Part shown: piece by piece, positions 25,106 through 33,906 of the stretch
Numbering within the stretch: the first letter of the stretch is position 1
Layout of the letters: every line of letters begins with the position of its first letter
Source of the DNA: Bacillota bacterium
Lineage (GTDB): Bacteria; Bacillota; UBA4882; UBA8346
DNA: 64,000 nt
Assembly (NCBI GenBank): GCA_023402395.1
Contig: JAEYGI010000040.1
Location: 248,001 to 312,000 of the forward strand
Direction: 5' to 3'
Translations under genes and position numbers: made by a program
Notes under the pieces: model-generated
What the model saw: the letters and a program-made list of their open reading frames with translations, nothing else
Database searches by the model: none
Told to the model about the DNA's origin: nothing

Positions 25106-27191
25106 CGGACATATCGTTGATGATATGAGTCGCTTCATTGATATAGATGTCAGAATTGATTTGCTGATACCAATCTTTGAGCAGCTGGGCCTGTTCCGGG
25201 TCGCTATTGGCCGCCGTCCCGTTTTTTATCCCGTAAATTTTGTTGGTTTTATGCTCTCCCGGCAGGTTTTTCAATTTATCAGATTCGGCTTTCAGTTGAG
25301 CTTGTTCTTCCAAAATTTGGGTTAACTTCAGGCTCTGCGCCGAGTTCTGTTGTTTTTCCTTGACCCGGGCCGCGCTGTCGTTCACGATTTTAAAGCCGGG
25401 ATTGGACTTGACCCGTTCCGCGCTGCGCTGGCGAAGCTTTTTTAAATCATAGGCCGGCTTCCATTTGGTATATTGGGTGGTGCTGACCGAATCCCAGGCC
25501 AAAGGATAATCCAGGCTTTTCTCGCCGACATTGAGATGATTTTGAGGATCCGGCAACGGAATATCGGAGACGACCCCCTTAAATTGGGTCGACCCGCCGT
25601 TGATCCGATAATACTTTTGAATGGTCAGCTTCAGCGTTCCCAAGGGCTTATAGGATGCATAATCGTTGGAAACCATCCGGTCAAGATCGACCAGCGTTTG
25701 AACGGTCCCTTTTCCGAATGAATTAGGACTGCCCACGATCACTGCCCGACCGTAGTCCTGCAGGGCAGCAGCCAAAATCTCCGAGGCCGAGGCGCTGAAG
25801 GTGTTGATCATCACCACCAGGGGACCAGTGTACGCAATACCAGGGTTAGGGTCGCGCAATACCTGAATGTTCTTGCGATCCTTTACTTGGAGGATCGGTC
25901 CGGATTTGACGAACAGGCCAGACATGTTGATGGCATCCTCCAGTGCGCCTCCACCGTTGTTCCGAAGATCGAGGATTACGCCGGATACTTTTTCCTGTTT
26001 CAGCTTCTCCAATTCACGACGTACGTCATCGGCCGAATTTCTGGCGTGATCGTCATTAAAATCGTGATAGAAGGAGGGTAGATAAATATAACCGTACTTC
26101 TTTTTGGTCTTAGGATTCTGAATCACCGCTGATTTGGCGTAGGTTTCCTCAATAATCACGACCTCCCGGACGATCGGGATCACCGCGATCTGTCCGTCCG
26201 GTTTCTTGACTGTCAGCCGAACCTCCGTGCCTTTCTTGCCTCGGATCAGTTTGACCACGTCTTCAACGGGCATATAGGAGACTTCCACCGGCTCGCTGTC
26301 GCCCTGGGCTACCTTGAGGATCAGATCTTCCGCTTTCAATCCCTTTTGCCGCCAAGCCGGGCTACCGGGTACGATTTCCTTGACCTTGATATATTCGCCG
26401 TCCTCTTGCAATACGGCGCCAATCCCCTCCAAGGTGCCGCTCATCTGGATGTCGAAATCAGCTTTAATCGCGGGCGGGAAATAGTTCGTATGCGGATCGA
26501 AACTGGCGACCACCGCTTCCAAATAGCGATTATTGCGGTCCTCCGCGTCCTGCACGATGCGGTCAAAAACCCGTCTCAAGCTTTTGGCCACATATTCGCG
26601 GGCCTGGGCTTCCAGTTCGGGCTGAAACGGCTTTGACAAAGCCGTCTTTTTGGAAGCATCATTGGGCGAGACCAGATCAATGTAGCGGATCAGGGTCTGA
26701 TACTTAAGCGTTTTTCGCCATAATTCCTTAAGTTCGACGGAGTTTACGGCATAGTCCCGTTTTTCCGGATCAAGCTCCAGGGACTCATCCACGGTAAAGC
26801 TGAACGGATGTTTCAGGATTTCGGTCGTAATGGTCTGAATCTCGGCGATCCGGCGGTTGACGACGCTAGCCGAAAAGTCCAGGAAATCATGGGTACCACG
26901 TTTGATTTCATCGTCGATCCGGGTTTGATAGGGGCGCAACAGTTCCAGATCCGACTTGAGCAGGAACCGTTTGTTATAATCGATGGTTTTCAGATATAGA
27001 TTAAAGACCCGTTTTGAAAACTCATCGTCAAGATCCTGGGGAGCATAATGCCAGTTGGTCAAGGAACTGACCAAGACGTCGGAGATCACCTGTTCCTTGG
27101 ATGGGCGTTGCCAGGCGAGCGCAACGGCGGTCGCCGCTAGAATAACAATCAGTAGCAATGGGATGATTAGTCGTTTTTGAGTTTTATTCAT
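25095..27191 (-). CDS. prc: Tail-specific (C-terminal processing) protease Prc, S41 family
   Basis: 698 residues, close to E. coli Prc (682). Signal peptide or anchor at 8-27, the Tsp N-terminal helical domain (about 30-230, with SFDPHTNYFPP), PDZ domain (about 240-330, LEGIGAVLQEDGEYIKVKEI), the S41 protease domain (YIYLPSFYHDF, VILDLRNNGGGALEDAINMS) with catalytic Ser468 in FSASASEILAAAL and Lys494 in FGKGTVQ, and the C-terminal DUF3340-like tail. This long form is typical of Gram-negative periplasm, where it trims lipoproteins and peptidoglycan hydrolases; monoderm CtpA proteins are shorter. It stands alone upstream of the Bat operon. Confidence 0.95.
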   Translation of the reverse strand: MNKTQKRLIIPLLLIVILAATAVALAWQRPSKEQVISDVLVSSLTNWHYAPQDLDDEFSKRVFNLYLKTIDYNKRFLLKSDLELLRPYQTRIDDEIKRGTHDFLDFSASVVNRRIAEIQTITTEILKHPFSFTVDESLELDPEKRDYAVNSVELKELWRKTLKYQTLIRYIDLVSPNDASKKTALSKPFQPELEAQAREYVAKSLRRVFDRIVQDAEDRNNRYLEAVVASFDPHTNYFPPAIKADFDIQMSGTLEGIGAVLQEDGEYIKVKEIVPGSPAWRQKGLKAEDLILKVAQGDSEPVEVSYMPVEDVVKLIRGKKGTEVRLTVKKPDGQIAVIPIVREVVIIEETYAKSAVIQNPKTKKKYGYIYLPSFYHDFNDDHARNSADDVRRELEKLKQEKVSGVILDLRNNGGGALEDAINMSGLFVKSGPILQVKDRKNIQVLRDPNPGIAYTGPLVVMINTFSASASEILAAALQDYGRAVIVGSPNSFGKGTVQTLVDLDRMVSNDYASYKPLGTLKLTIQKYYRINGGSTQFKGVVSDIPLPDPQNHLNVGEKSLDYPLAWDSVSTTQYTKWKPAYDLKKLRQRSAERVKSNPGFKIVNDSAARVKEKQQNSAQSLKLTQILEEQAQLKAESDKLKNLPGEHKTNKIYGIKNGTAANSDPEQAQLLKDWYQQINSDIYINEATHIINDMSGGR

Positions 27192-27301
27192 GAATGCATC
27201 TCGCCTTCGTCAATTGTTTGAATGGCCCTTGCGGCATCGCATTACCTATTACGCTACCATTCTCAAGGGAATATGTCAACCTTGCCGGACCCGCCGGATT
27301 A

Positions 27302-27339
27302 AGAAAAAATGCCTTTCAGCGGCGAAATAACCGAAAGGC
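27302..27339 (-). terminator. Terminator downstream of the smr gene
   Basis: Minus strand: GCCTTTC/GAAAGGC stem with an inner CGG/CCG, followed by ATTTTTTCTT. It lies in the 230-base gap between prc and smr. Confidence 0.75.
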
Positions 27340-27422
27340 GGGCCGATCAAAAAAAATAGTGGAAAAAATGGCGATTTCCTTTATAAAAGTTGAATTTAAT
27401 GCAACGATTACCCAATCTTCCG

Positions 27423-27833
27423 TTAACGCCTCAGACTTCGCCGCCGCGCGGTACGGAGCCGGTCGGCCCGGATCGCCTTGGAGTTTCGCCGTGCTTCCCG
27501 CTCCTCGTCTGGATCGGCGATGACCGGAATCGCGGACCCGGGACCGGCCGACTGGAGGCGTAAAACCACGATGGTTTCGCCGGGATTGGGCGAAGTATAC
27601 GGCGAGCCGTTCTCGCCGCGAAAAACGGCTTCGATATGCTCCCGGGCGAATGGCGATTCCTCAAGCCAATGACGGACGTGGGACTTAATCACCGGGAAGG
27701 ACGCACTATGCTTACCCCGGCCGTGAATAACCCGGACGATCCCTTTCTGATGTTCCAGAGCGTTGCGCAGACTGGATTCCAATTTGACTTCGGCTTCGGT
27801 CAGAGTATAACCATGCAGGTCAATCTCGATCAT
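27423..27833 (-). CDS. Smr domain protein
   Basis: 136 residues. Residues 1-85 form the Smr domain of MutS2/Smr proteins: start IDLHGYTLTEAEVKLE (the LDLHG motif) and VIHGRGKHSASFPVI (the HGxG motif), ending GETIVVLRL. The last 45 residues are basic and Arg-rich, perhaps nucleic-acid binding. Smr domains have endonuclease or structure-specific nucleic-acid binding roles, recently also in ribosome rescue. GGAGAG precedes the ATG. The hemerythrin gene ends 16 bases upstream, so they may be co-transcribed. Confidence 0.92.
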   Translation of the reverse strand: MIEIDLHGYTLTEAEVKLESSLRNALEHQKGIVRVIHGRGKHSASFPVIKSHVRHWLEESPFAREHIEAVFRGENGSPYTSPNPGETIVVLRLQSAGPGSAIPVIADPDEEREARRNSKAIRADRLRTARRRSLRR

Positions 27834-27848
27834 AAGCGCTCTCCGTGA

Positions 27849-28256
27849 TTAGGACAGTTTTTCTTTCAGGAATGCCCCTAATTTCTTGTCAACATTCCGG
27901 ATATGGGCGTTCAGCCAGCTGACCACAACTTGATTGGTCATGATCACAATATGCGGTCCGGGGCCCTCTTCTTCCAATAATTTCTTCATTTCGCCCATTT
28001 TCTGAATGAACTGGGCATGGAACTCCTTATGCTCCCGGTATTGAGGGTAATTGTACTTCTGCATATAAAACTCTTCGTTATTAAAATGAGTGACCACATA
28101 GTCCTCGAGAAACTTGAAAACCTCGCCGATGACTTGTTTGCCCCGGCCCTGGTTGCAGGCGTCCAGCAACCGATTGATCTGGGAGAACAGCTCCTGGTGC
28201 TGATTATCGATGCTGTTCACGCCGACGGACAAATCCTCAGTCCATTGAATTAACAT
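27849..28256 (-). CDS. Bacteriohemerythrin
   Basis: 135 residues from the ATG with GGAGGG 6 bases upstream. Diiron ligands in order: His in DNQHQELF, His and Glu in HFNNEEFYM, His pair in REHKEFHAQF, His in WLNAHIRNVD with the closing Asp. A complete oxygen-binding site in a four-helix bundle, normal length for the family. Together with the Bat operon and Prc it adds to an oxygen-exposure theme for a probably anaerobic organism. Confidence 0.94.
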   Translation of the reverse strand: MLIQWTEDLSVGVNSIDNQHQELFSQINRLLDACNQGRGKQVIGEVFKFLEDYVVTHFNNEEFYMQKYNYPQYREHKEFHAQFIQKMGEMKKLLEEEGPGPHIVIMTNQVVVSWLNAHIRNVDKKLGAFLKEKLS

Positions 28257-28376
28257 CGTTATCCCTCCCGAATAAGTGTATTTGTGTGACATTATTATTT
28301 TAAGTATCGGTCAAGCGGGGAGGATACCCGAGTTAAAATTGAATTAATTGAAAGGATGCAAGTTTCGTAACCGCCT

Positions 28377-29561
28377 TCAGAGCGCCACCCGCCGGCCTTG
28401 TTCAGCAGAGAGATAGGCCGCGTAAATTATCTTGAGGGTTGCTTCGGCGAGGTACCATCCGGATTCCGGTTCCCGCTCTGAATGGACGCAATCGATAAAA
28501 TCCTCCATCTCGGCGGAAAAGCCCCGCATCCAGAAATCGTCGGCGGCCGGCCGGTTCCAACCGGCGTCGGTGGAAAGCTTTTCGTTCAAGTATTCATTGC
28601 CGAAGATTCCCGGGACCGGAGCGTAGGAGGTCAAGGTATCGTTTTGGCTCATGTCCATGGTCAGAACCGAGTTGCTGGTATAGACGGTCATTTCATTCTT
28701 GACGCCGCCGAGGACGCAGTCGGAGGCCAGGACCAGCGCTTTGCTGCCGTCATCAAAGTTGATGCAAGCCATCCCCCAGTCCTCGACATCCACCCAGTCC
28801 TTGACTAGATGGGCAAAGGATTCGGCCTGGAACGTGGGATTCTGGTAATTGCAAGCGACTTCGGCGGTGACGGAGACCGGCCGGATTGGAGCGCCCGATT
28901 TGGCCATTCCCTCCAGATATTTCAAATGAAGCACGCCTCCGACCGGATGAGCGCCGGTTCGCAGCAACGCCCCGCCGCCCGCTTCCTTCCAGCGGCGCGA
29001 ATAGGCCGCGGTGGAGCCGGAATGACTGGCTTCGGCCCGGATATCGAGGATCGTGCCGCCGCTGGCCTTCAACAAGTGGGCCATTTTGCGGAAAGGCGGC
29101 GCGTAAACCCAGTTCTCCGCATACATGAACTTAATGCCGCCTTCCGCAAGGGCCTGCCGGGTGGCTTCGATCTGCCGCTGCACCTCGACGAGCATTTGTT
29201 GCCGAGGAACATCGCGGCCGACCAGGTCGATCCCGAGCTGATCCCCGAAGAATCCAGTTAAAGGTTTTTCGCAAATGACATGCTTGTGATAACGGGCAAT
29301 CTCGGCGATCATCGCTTCGTGAAGATTGGTCGGCGCGCAGAGATCGATCACCTCAATCTCCGGATCGCGGACCAGATCGCGCCAGTCGGTATAGGTTTTG
29401 GGAATCTGGTATTTGGCGGCGAAGTCTGTTAGTTTGGCGCGGTTCCGGGCGGAGATCGCCGCAATCTCGACTTTGACGCCGCGCAGGGATTTCATTCCTT
29501 CCAGATGGAGAACCGCGGCCAAACCGGTTCCGATGATCCCCATTTTGACCAGTTTCGGCAT
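28377..29561 (-). CDS. Gfo/Idh/MocA family NAD-dependent oxidoreductase
   Basis: 394 residues from the ATG after GAGAGGGGTG. Nucleotide-binding motif MGIIGTGLAAVLHLEG, family motif HVICEKPLTG (Glu-Lys-Pro), VIDLCAPTNLHEAMI, and the C-terminal substrate domain including GGGALLRTGAHPVGGVLHLK. The middle carries a 20-residue insertion around FFGDQLGIDLVGRDV compared with typical members. Substrate is probably a sugar or inositol derivative; the neighbours do not specify it. Monocistronic. Confidence 0.92.
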   Translation of the reverse strand: MPKLVKMGIIGTGLAAVLHLEGMKSLRGVKVEIAAISARNRAKLTDFAAKYQIPKTYTDWRDLVRDPEIEVIDLCAPTNLHEAMIAEIARYHKHVICEKPLTGFFGDQLGIDLVGRDVPRQQMLVEVQRQIEATRQALAEGGIKFMYAENWVYAPPFRKMAHLLKASGGTILDIRAEASHSGSTAAYSRRWKEAGGGALLRTGAHPVGGVLHLKYLEGMAKSGAPIRPVSVTAEVACNYQNPTFQAESFAHLVKDWVDVEDWGMACINFDDGSKALVLASDCVLGGVKNEMTVYTSNSVLTMDMSQNDTLTSYAPVPGIFGNEYLNEKLSTDAGWNRPAADDFWMRGFSAEMEDFIDCVHSEREPESGWYLAEATLKIIYAAYLSAEQGRRVAL

Positions 29562-29715
29562 GTCTTGCACCCCTCTCAAGATTCATTTATGGCTTCCTAA
29601 AATTCTCACAAATTTATTTATTCGGGAATTTCGGGCCGTTTCCTTCGGGCATAGATAATATTTAAACGTTTTTTTCTTGATTTCTCGGAAGCGCTTTTGA
29701 CGTAGGGGAAAGGAG

Positions 29716-29748
29716 TTGCGGGGCTTGGCGGGAAATACTATAGTATTT
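29716..29748 (+). promoter_or_regulatory. Promoter with an operator-like palindrome before the acyl-CoA synthetase gene
   Basis: TTGCGG, 17-base spacer, TATAGT. A perfect 16-bp palindrome AAATACTATAGTATTT (29733-29748) covers the -10 element, and a second imperfect one (ATATG-TATT-CATAT) follows. This suggests repression by a dimeric regulator that is not encoded nearby. Confidence 0.65.
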
Positions 29749-29783
29749 ATATGTATTCATATCGACTTAGCGGAGGGAAGGCC

Positions 29784-32039
29784 ATGATCTTAGACAAAGC
29801 GACCATTGATCGGATTGACCGGGTGTTTGCGGGCGCCTGGGAAGAGGGACGGACCGTTCTTTATGAATTTGAGATTTACCGGATCCTGCGTAGCCTCGGC
29901 CTGGGGATCCCCGGATTTCAATTCGTCCGGGAGGCCCGGGAAGTTACCGGGGCGATGCTGGCCGGTTTCGGGAATCAACTGATGCTGAAAATCGTTTCGC
30001 CGCAGATCGCCCATAAACAGAAGCTGGGCGGGGTGAAACGGGTCGCCAATGGCGACCCCTGTTATATCCAATCTGTTTTGGAGCGGATGAGGGAAGAGGT
30101 TCTGTCTCATTTTCCGGATGGCCCGCCGCCGGAGATCGCCGGTTTTTTGCTGGTTGAGTTTATCCCCTATACCCAGGCCCTGGGCTATGAACATTTGATC
30201 GGATTTAAGGAGGACCCCGCCTTCGGGCCGGTGCTGACATTGAGCAAGGGCGGCGATGACGCCGAGTTTTTCGCCAAATATTTTGACCCCGCCAATCTCT
30301 TTTTACCGCCGTTCAACCGGGAAGCCGCCTCGAAACTGGTTCAGACCTTGAATATTCGGCACAAATATTTGCAGATCGGCCATCCCGAATATCTGGACTA
30401 TCTGGCCGACGCCATCGCCAAGCTGAGCGCGTTGGCCGCCCACTATTCGTTCATCGCCGCCGACCCTCCGGAATTCATCATCAGGGGGATGGACGTCAAC
30501 CCGTTTGTGATTACCGAAGATAACCGGCTGGTGGCCATCGACGGATACGCCGAATTTAGCCCGGGGGAAGGGTGCGCGGTCACCCCGCCGCCGGTCAACC
30601 TGGACCGCTTGGAATCTTTTTTCACGCCGCATGGCATCACCGTGATCGGCGTCTCCGGCGATGCCGCCAAGTACAGCCTGGGCCGGGAGATCGCTGAACT
30701 CCTTCACGATCTGGGACGGACCGATCTTCATTTGGTCAACGCGCGCGGAGGAACGCTCCGGCTCGGCGCGACCGAATATCCCCTGTATCAAAAGGTTAGC
30801 CAGATTCCAGCCCGGTTTGAACTGGCGGTTTACGCGGCGCCGTCCCAATTTACAGTGGATTTCCTGCGGGACCTCTCTGGAACCGGAGTGAAGGCGGTGA
30901 TCCTGATCTCCGGAATTCCGCCGGAGGTTGACTATAAAGAGTTTACCGCGGCGATCCGGGCCGTTTTGCCTCCGGGAGTACGGATCATCGGCCCGAATTG
31001 CATGGGGGTCTTTCAGGCTCCCGGCTTTGGCCATCCTGGTTTGAACACGCTGTTTGTCGACGAAAAACGGCTGGAGATCAAGTCGTCGGACCTGAGCAAC
31101 ACGGTGTTGCTTACCCAAAGCGGCGCCTTTTCGGTGACGGCCATCGACAAGATGCAAAATTCCCGGTTGTTCAGAGCGATTGTCAGCTTCGGGAACAAAT
31201 ACGACGTAAAGATCACCGACCTTTTGGCCTACTTCGCCGGACGGGACGATATCGACCTGATTTCATTGTACGTCGAAGGACTGGACCCGGGAGAGGGCCG
31301 CCGGTTTTTCGAGTTGGCGCGGGAAATCGCCAAGCCGGTCATCGTTTACAAATCGGGCCGGACCGAGGCCGGCGCCCGGGCCGCCGCTTCCCATACCGCC
31401 TCGATCTCCGGCAGTTACGACGTATTTTATGCCGCCTGCGCCCAGGCTGATGTAATTCTGGCCGAAAACATCGAAGCGTTGTATGATTATACCAAAGTTT
31501 TTTCGCTATTGGCCAAGAAGGAGGTTCCGGGTTACCGGGTGGCGGGCGTGGTCAACGCCGGTTTCGAATCCACGGTCGGTGCCGATGAGCTGGAACGGCT
31601 GGAGCAGGCCCACTTGAGCGCGGCGACCATGGCTGAATTGAACCAAATCAATAAACACGGCTTGGTGGACATCGCTTCGCCGTTCCTGGACATCACGCCG
31701 ATGGCCGATGACCGGATGTACGCCGGTTTTGTCGAGGCCGTGCTGCGGGACCCCAATGTTGATTGCGTTTTTGTGGCCGTGATTCCCCATGCCGTATCTT
31801 TAAAGACCACCCCGGACACCTGCCGCGATCCGGACAGCCTGGCCAATCTCCTGGTGGATTTGAACCGTCGCTACCGTAAGCCGATGGTGGTCTCAGTCAA
31901 TGCCGGCCGCTATTACCAGGACTTCGTCTCCGTCATGGAAGAGAGCGGCCTGCCGGTTTTCTCTAATATCCGTTCGGCCATCAAGGCGCTGGATACGTTT
32001 GTTTCCTATCGGCTGGGCGGGAGGCGGGCGAAGCGATAA
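29784..32039 (+). CDS. ADP-forming acyl-CoA synthetase, fused in beta-alpha order
   Basis: 751 residues; the ATG at 29784 follows GGAGGG. Order: ATP-grasp domain (about 15-235; LKIVSPQIAHKQKLGGV, GFLLVEFIP), CoA-binding Rossmann domain (about 275-400; GITVIGVSGDAAKYSLG, RIIGPNCMGVFQAPG) and succinyl-CoA-ligase-like domain (about 435-740; TQSGAFSVTAIDKM, SFGNKYDVKITDLL) with His537 in AASHTASISGS as the likely phosphohistidine. These enzymes convert acyl-CoA plus ADP and phosphate to the acid plus ATP in anaerobic fermentation. The usual bacterial fusion is alpha-beta, so this is the swapped order. The acyl group is unknown. Confidence 0.9.
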   Translation: MILDKATIDRIDRVFAGAWEEGRTVLYEFEIYRILRSLGLGIPGFQFVREAREVTGAMLAGFGNQLMLKIVSPQIAHKQKLGGVKRVANGDPCYIQSVLERMREEVLSHFPDGPPPEIAGFLLVEFIPYTQALGYEHLIGFKEDPAFGPVLTLSKGGDDAEFFAKYFDPANLFLPPFNREAASKLVQTLNIRHKYLQIGHPEYLDYLADAIAKLSALAAHYSFIAADPPEFIIRGMDVNPFVITEDNRLVAIDGYAEFSPGEGCAVTPPPVNLDRLESFFTPHGITVIGVSGDAAKYSLGREIAELLHDLGRTDLHLVNARGGTLRLGATEYPLYQKVSQIPARFELAVYAAPSQFTVDFLRDLSGTGVKAVILISGIPPEVDYKEFTAAIRAVLPPGVRIIGPNCMGVFQAPGFGHPGLNTLFVDEKRLEIKSSDLSNTVLLTQSGAFSVTAIDKMQNSRLFRAIVSFGNKYDVKITDLLAYFAGRDDIDLISLYVEGLDPGEGRRFFELAREIAKPVIVYKSGRTEAGARAAASHTASISGSYDVFYAACAQADVILAENIEALYDYTKVFSLLAKKEVPGYRVAGVVNAGFESTVGADELERLEQAHLSAATMAELNQINKHGLVDIASPFLDITPMADDRMYAGFVEAVLRDPNVDCVFVAVIPHAVSLKTTPDTCRDPDSLANLLVDLNRRYRKPMVVSVNAGRYYQDFVSVMEESGLPVFSNIRSAIKALDTFVSYRLGGRRAKR

Positions 32040-32141
32040 AAAGCCGTTTGAGCATGGCCTAAAACCCAATGTAGCCAATCAATCAGGGTTCTTTGACGAA
32101 CCGCTATTCAACTTTCAGCCGCCCGATGGAAAATACCGAAT

Positions 32142-32456
32142 CAAACTTATTAATACCGGATTGTCATTTCGCCCCCGCCGATTGTAAGTTGCCAATGGAA
32201 GATTGCGAACATGCAATTTCCAATTGATGGCTCGCAAAAGAACATTGGCACTTGGCAATTTCCAATTGGTGGATGCCAATCCTCCAATGCGACTTGGCAA
32301 AGTTAGATTGTCATCTCTCCCGGATAGGTTGGCAACTGGCTTTAGAGGATTGGCAGCTTGCAATTCCCAATTGGTGGATCGCATTCCTCTATTGCCAGTT
32401 TCCAATGTTAATAAGACAGCTTGCAATGTGGAGCTGCAAGTTGACAAAGTGATTGG
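32142..32456. repeat. 21-bp periodic array 5 (about 15 diverged units)
   Basis: Fifteen consecutive 21-bp units, most ending in ATT or AAT, with a recurrent core CTTGGCAATTTCCAATT or GGTGGATGCCAATCCTC. Period and length match the GC-rich arrays but the sequence is AT-richer and hairpins form between neighbouring units (for example ATTGGTGGAT pairs with ATCCTCCAAT with one mismatch). Three overlapping frames are open here on both strands with no ribosome binding site, so I do not call a gene. Within the 823-base gap, 32457-32676 holds AT-rich sequence without a recognised gene. Confidence 0.8.
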
Positions 32457-32676
32457 GCAAAAGTGGATTATAAATGGGGATGGGCAGGTCGGTCACAGCG
32501 TTGAGAAGGCCTTAATGCAGATGATGCGATGGGTTTTAAAAGATTCAATTTTCATACCGGGATATCATTTATTTATAATTTTGAGAGGGAGATATCTTTA
32601 CATGGATATGACATTAAAATGTAATATATCCAGTGAAAGGAGTTTGTGGAGGTCTGTCGAAATCAATTCAACAGAT

Positions 32677-32694
32677 TGTGAAAACATTTTCACA
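32677..32694. promoter_or_regulatory. LacI-type operator, site 1
   Basis: TGTGAAAA-CA-TTTTCACA, perfect 8-bp arms. Shares TGAAAA-nn-TTTTCA with site 2, 157 bp away centre to centre, compatible with DNA looping by a tetrameric repressor. Confidence 0.7.
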
Positions 32695-32835
32695 GTCTAT
32701 TTTGCGAAAAGGATAACATTTGGCTGCCAAGAGGCCGGCGTTACATCACTAAAAAGCATTGGTTGCCAGGGATTTTGATACTGGATTTGGCCGGGCGTAC
32801 GGTGAGTGGGATGCTGAATCAAAGGCCATGAAATC

Positions 32836-32849
32836 TGAAAATATTTTCA
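32836..32849. promoter_or_regulatory. LacI-type operator, site 2
   Basis: TGAAAATATTTTCA, a perfect 14-bp palindrome that lies just before the ribosome binding site of the lacI-type gene, suggesting autoregulation. Confidence 0.7.
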
Positions 32850-32862
32850 TAACGGAGGGCCG

Positions 32863-33906
32863 ATGGCCAACATCAAAGATGTGGCGAGGCTGGCCAATTC
32901 TTCGATCGCTACCGTCTCGAGGGTGCTGAATGGAACCGGTTATGTCAAAGCGGAAACCCGCGCCAAAGTTTTGGAAGCGATTAAGGCGCTGAACTATCAG
33001 CCGTTGGAGCGGGGCTCCGAAAGCAAGGAAACCCGGACCATCGGCTTGGTCGTACCTAACATCGAGAACCCGTTCTTTGGCAAGATGGCCCGCTATCTGA
33101 GCGCCGCCGCCAATGCTTTCGCTTATAATATTCTGCTGTTCAACCTGGAAGGAACTCCCGGGGACGAAGGCATGTTTGACCTGATCAATAACCGGGTGGA
33201 CGGGCTGATCTACGCTTCTTCCCATCGCAGCATGGAAGTGATCCGGGCCGCCCGGAGCCGGAAGATGCCTATGGTCGTACTGGACCGGGAGATTCCAAAT
33301 GCCCGCATCAACTCGGTGACCGTCAACAATAATTACGGCGCGTTCATCGTCACCGAGCACCTCATCGGGCTGGGCCATCGGAATATCGCCTACGTGGGGG
33401 GCGTGGCCGGCATGGAGATCTCCGACCGGCGCCAGGAAGGCTACCGCCGGGCCTTGGACGAACACGGCCTCGCCGCCCCCGCATCCTATGTCCAGCACGG
33501 CGATTATACGATGCCGAGCGGCTTCGAAGCCGTGAAACGTTTGTATCAGGCGCATCCCGAGATTACCGGGGTGGTCGCGGCCACCGATCTGATGGCCCTT
33601 GGCGCGCTGCAGTACCTGAATAAGATTGGGGTCCGGGTTCCGGAGGACGTCTCCCTGGCCGGCTTCGACAATATCGAGCTCTCCCGCGACAGCACGCCGG
33701 CGCTCACCACGGTGGAATACCCGATGGAACGGATGAGCGCGCTAGTCATCGATCTAATCCTGCGGCAGATCAAGGATGGGGAGGACGCTATCGAGGCGGT
33801 GACCCTCTTTCCCAAGCTAATCGTCCGCGAAAGCTCCGCCGTTCCGGGCCCGGCCAATGATGAAAACCTTGATAAGCTTGGAAAGAAGGCGAATCATGCG
33901 CAGTAA
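32863..33906 (+). CDS. LacI family transcriptional regulator
   Basis: 347 residues. N-terminal HTH with hinge helix (NIKDVARLANSSIATVSRVL, LEAIKALNYQP), then the periplasmic-binding-protein-like effector domain (TIGLVVPNIENPFFGKMAR, NRVDGLIYAS, ITGVVAATDLMALGALQYL, VSLAGFDNIELS). CGGAGGG precedes the ATG. The permease gene starts inside its 3-prime end, so regulator and transporter form one transcript. By context the effector is probably the transported compound, which I infer is a nucleobase or nucleoside. Confidence 0.95.
   Translation: MANIKDVARLANSSIATVSRVLNGTGYVKAETRAKVLEAIKALNYQPLERGSESKETRTIGLVVPNIENPFFGKMARYLSAAANAFAYNILLFNLEGTPGDEGMFDLINNRVDGLIYASSHRSMEVIRAARSRKMPMVVLDREIPNARINSVTVNNNYGAFIVTEHLIGLGHRNIAYVGGVAGMEISDRRQEGYRRALDEHGLAAPASYVQHGDYTMPSGFEAVKRLYQAHPEITGVVAATDLMALGALQYLNKIGVRVPEDVSLAGFDNIELSRDSTPALTTVEYPMERMSALVIDLILRQIKDGEDAIEAVTLFPKLIVRESSAVPGPANDENLDKLGKKANHAQ

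Noticed and set aside
32203..32778. 191-codon open frame over array 5
   Set aside because: Three frames and both strands are open in the same array; no ribosome binding site and no recognisable protein pattern.
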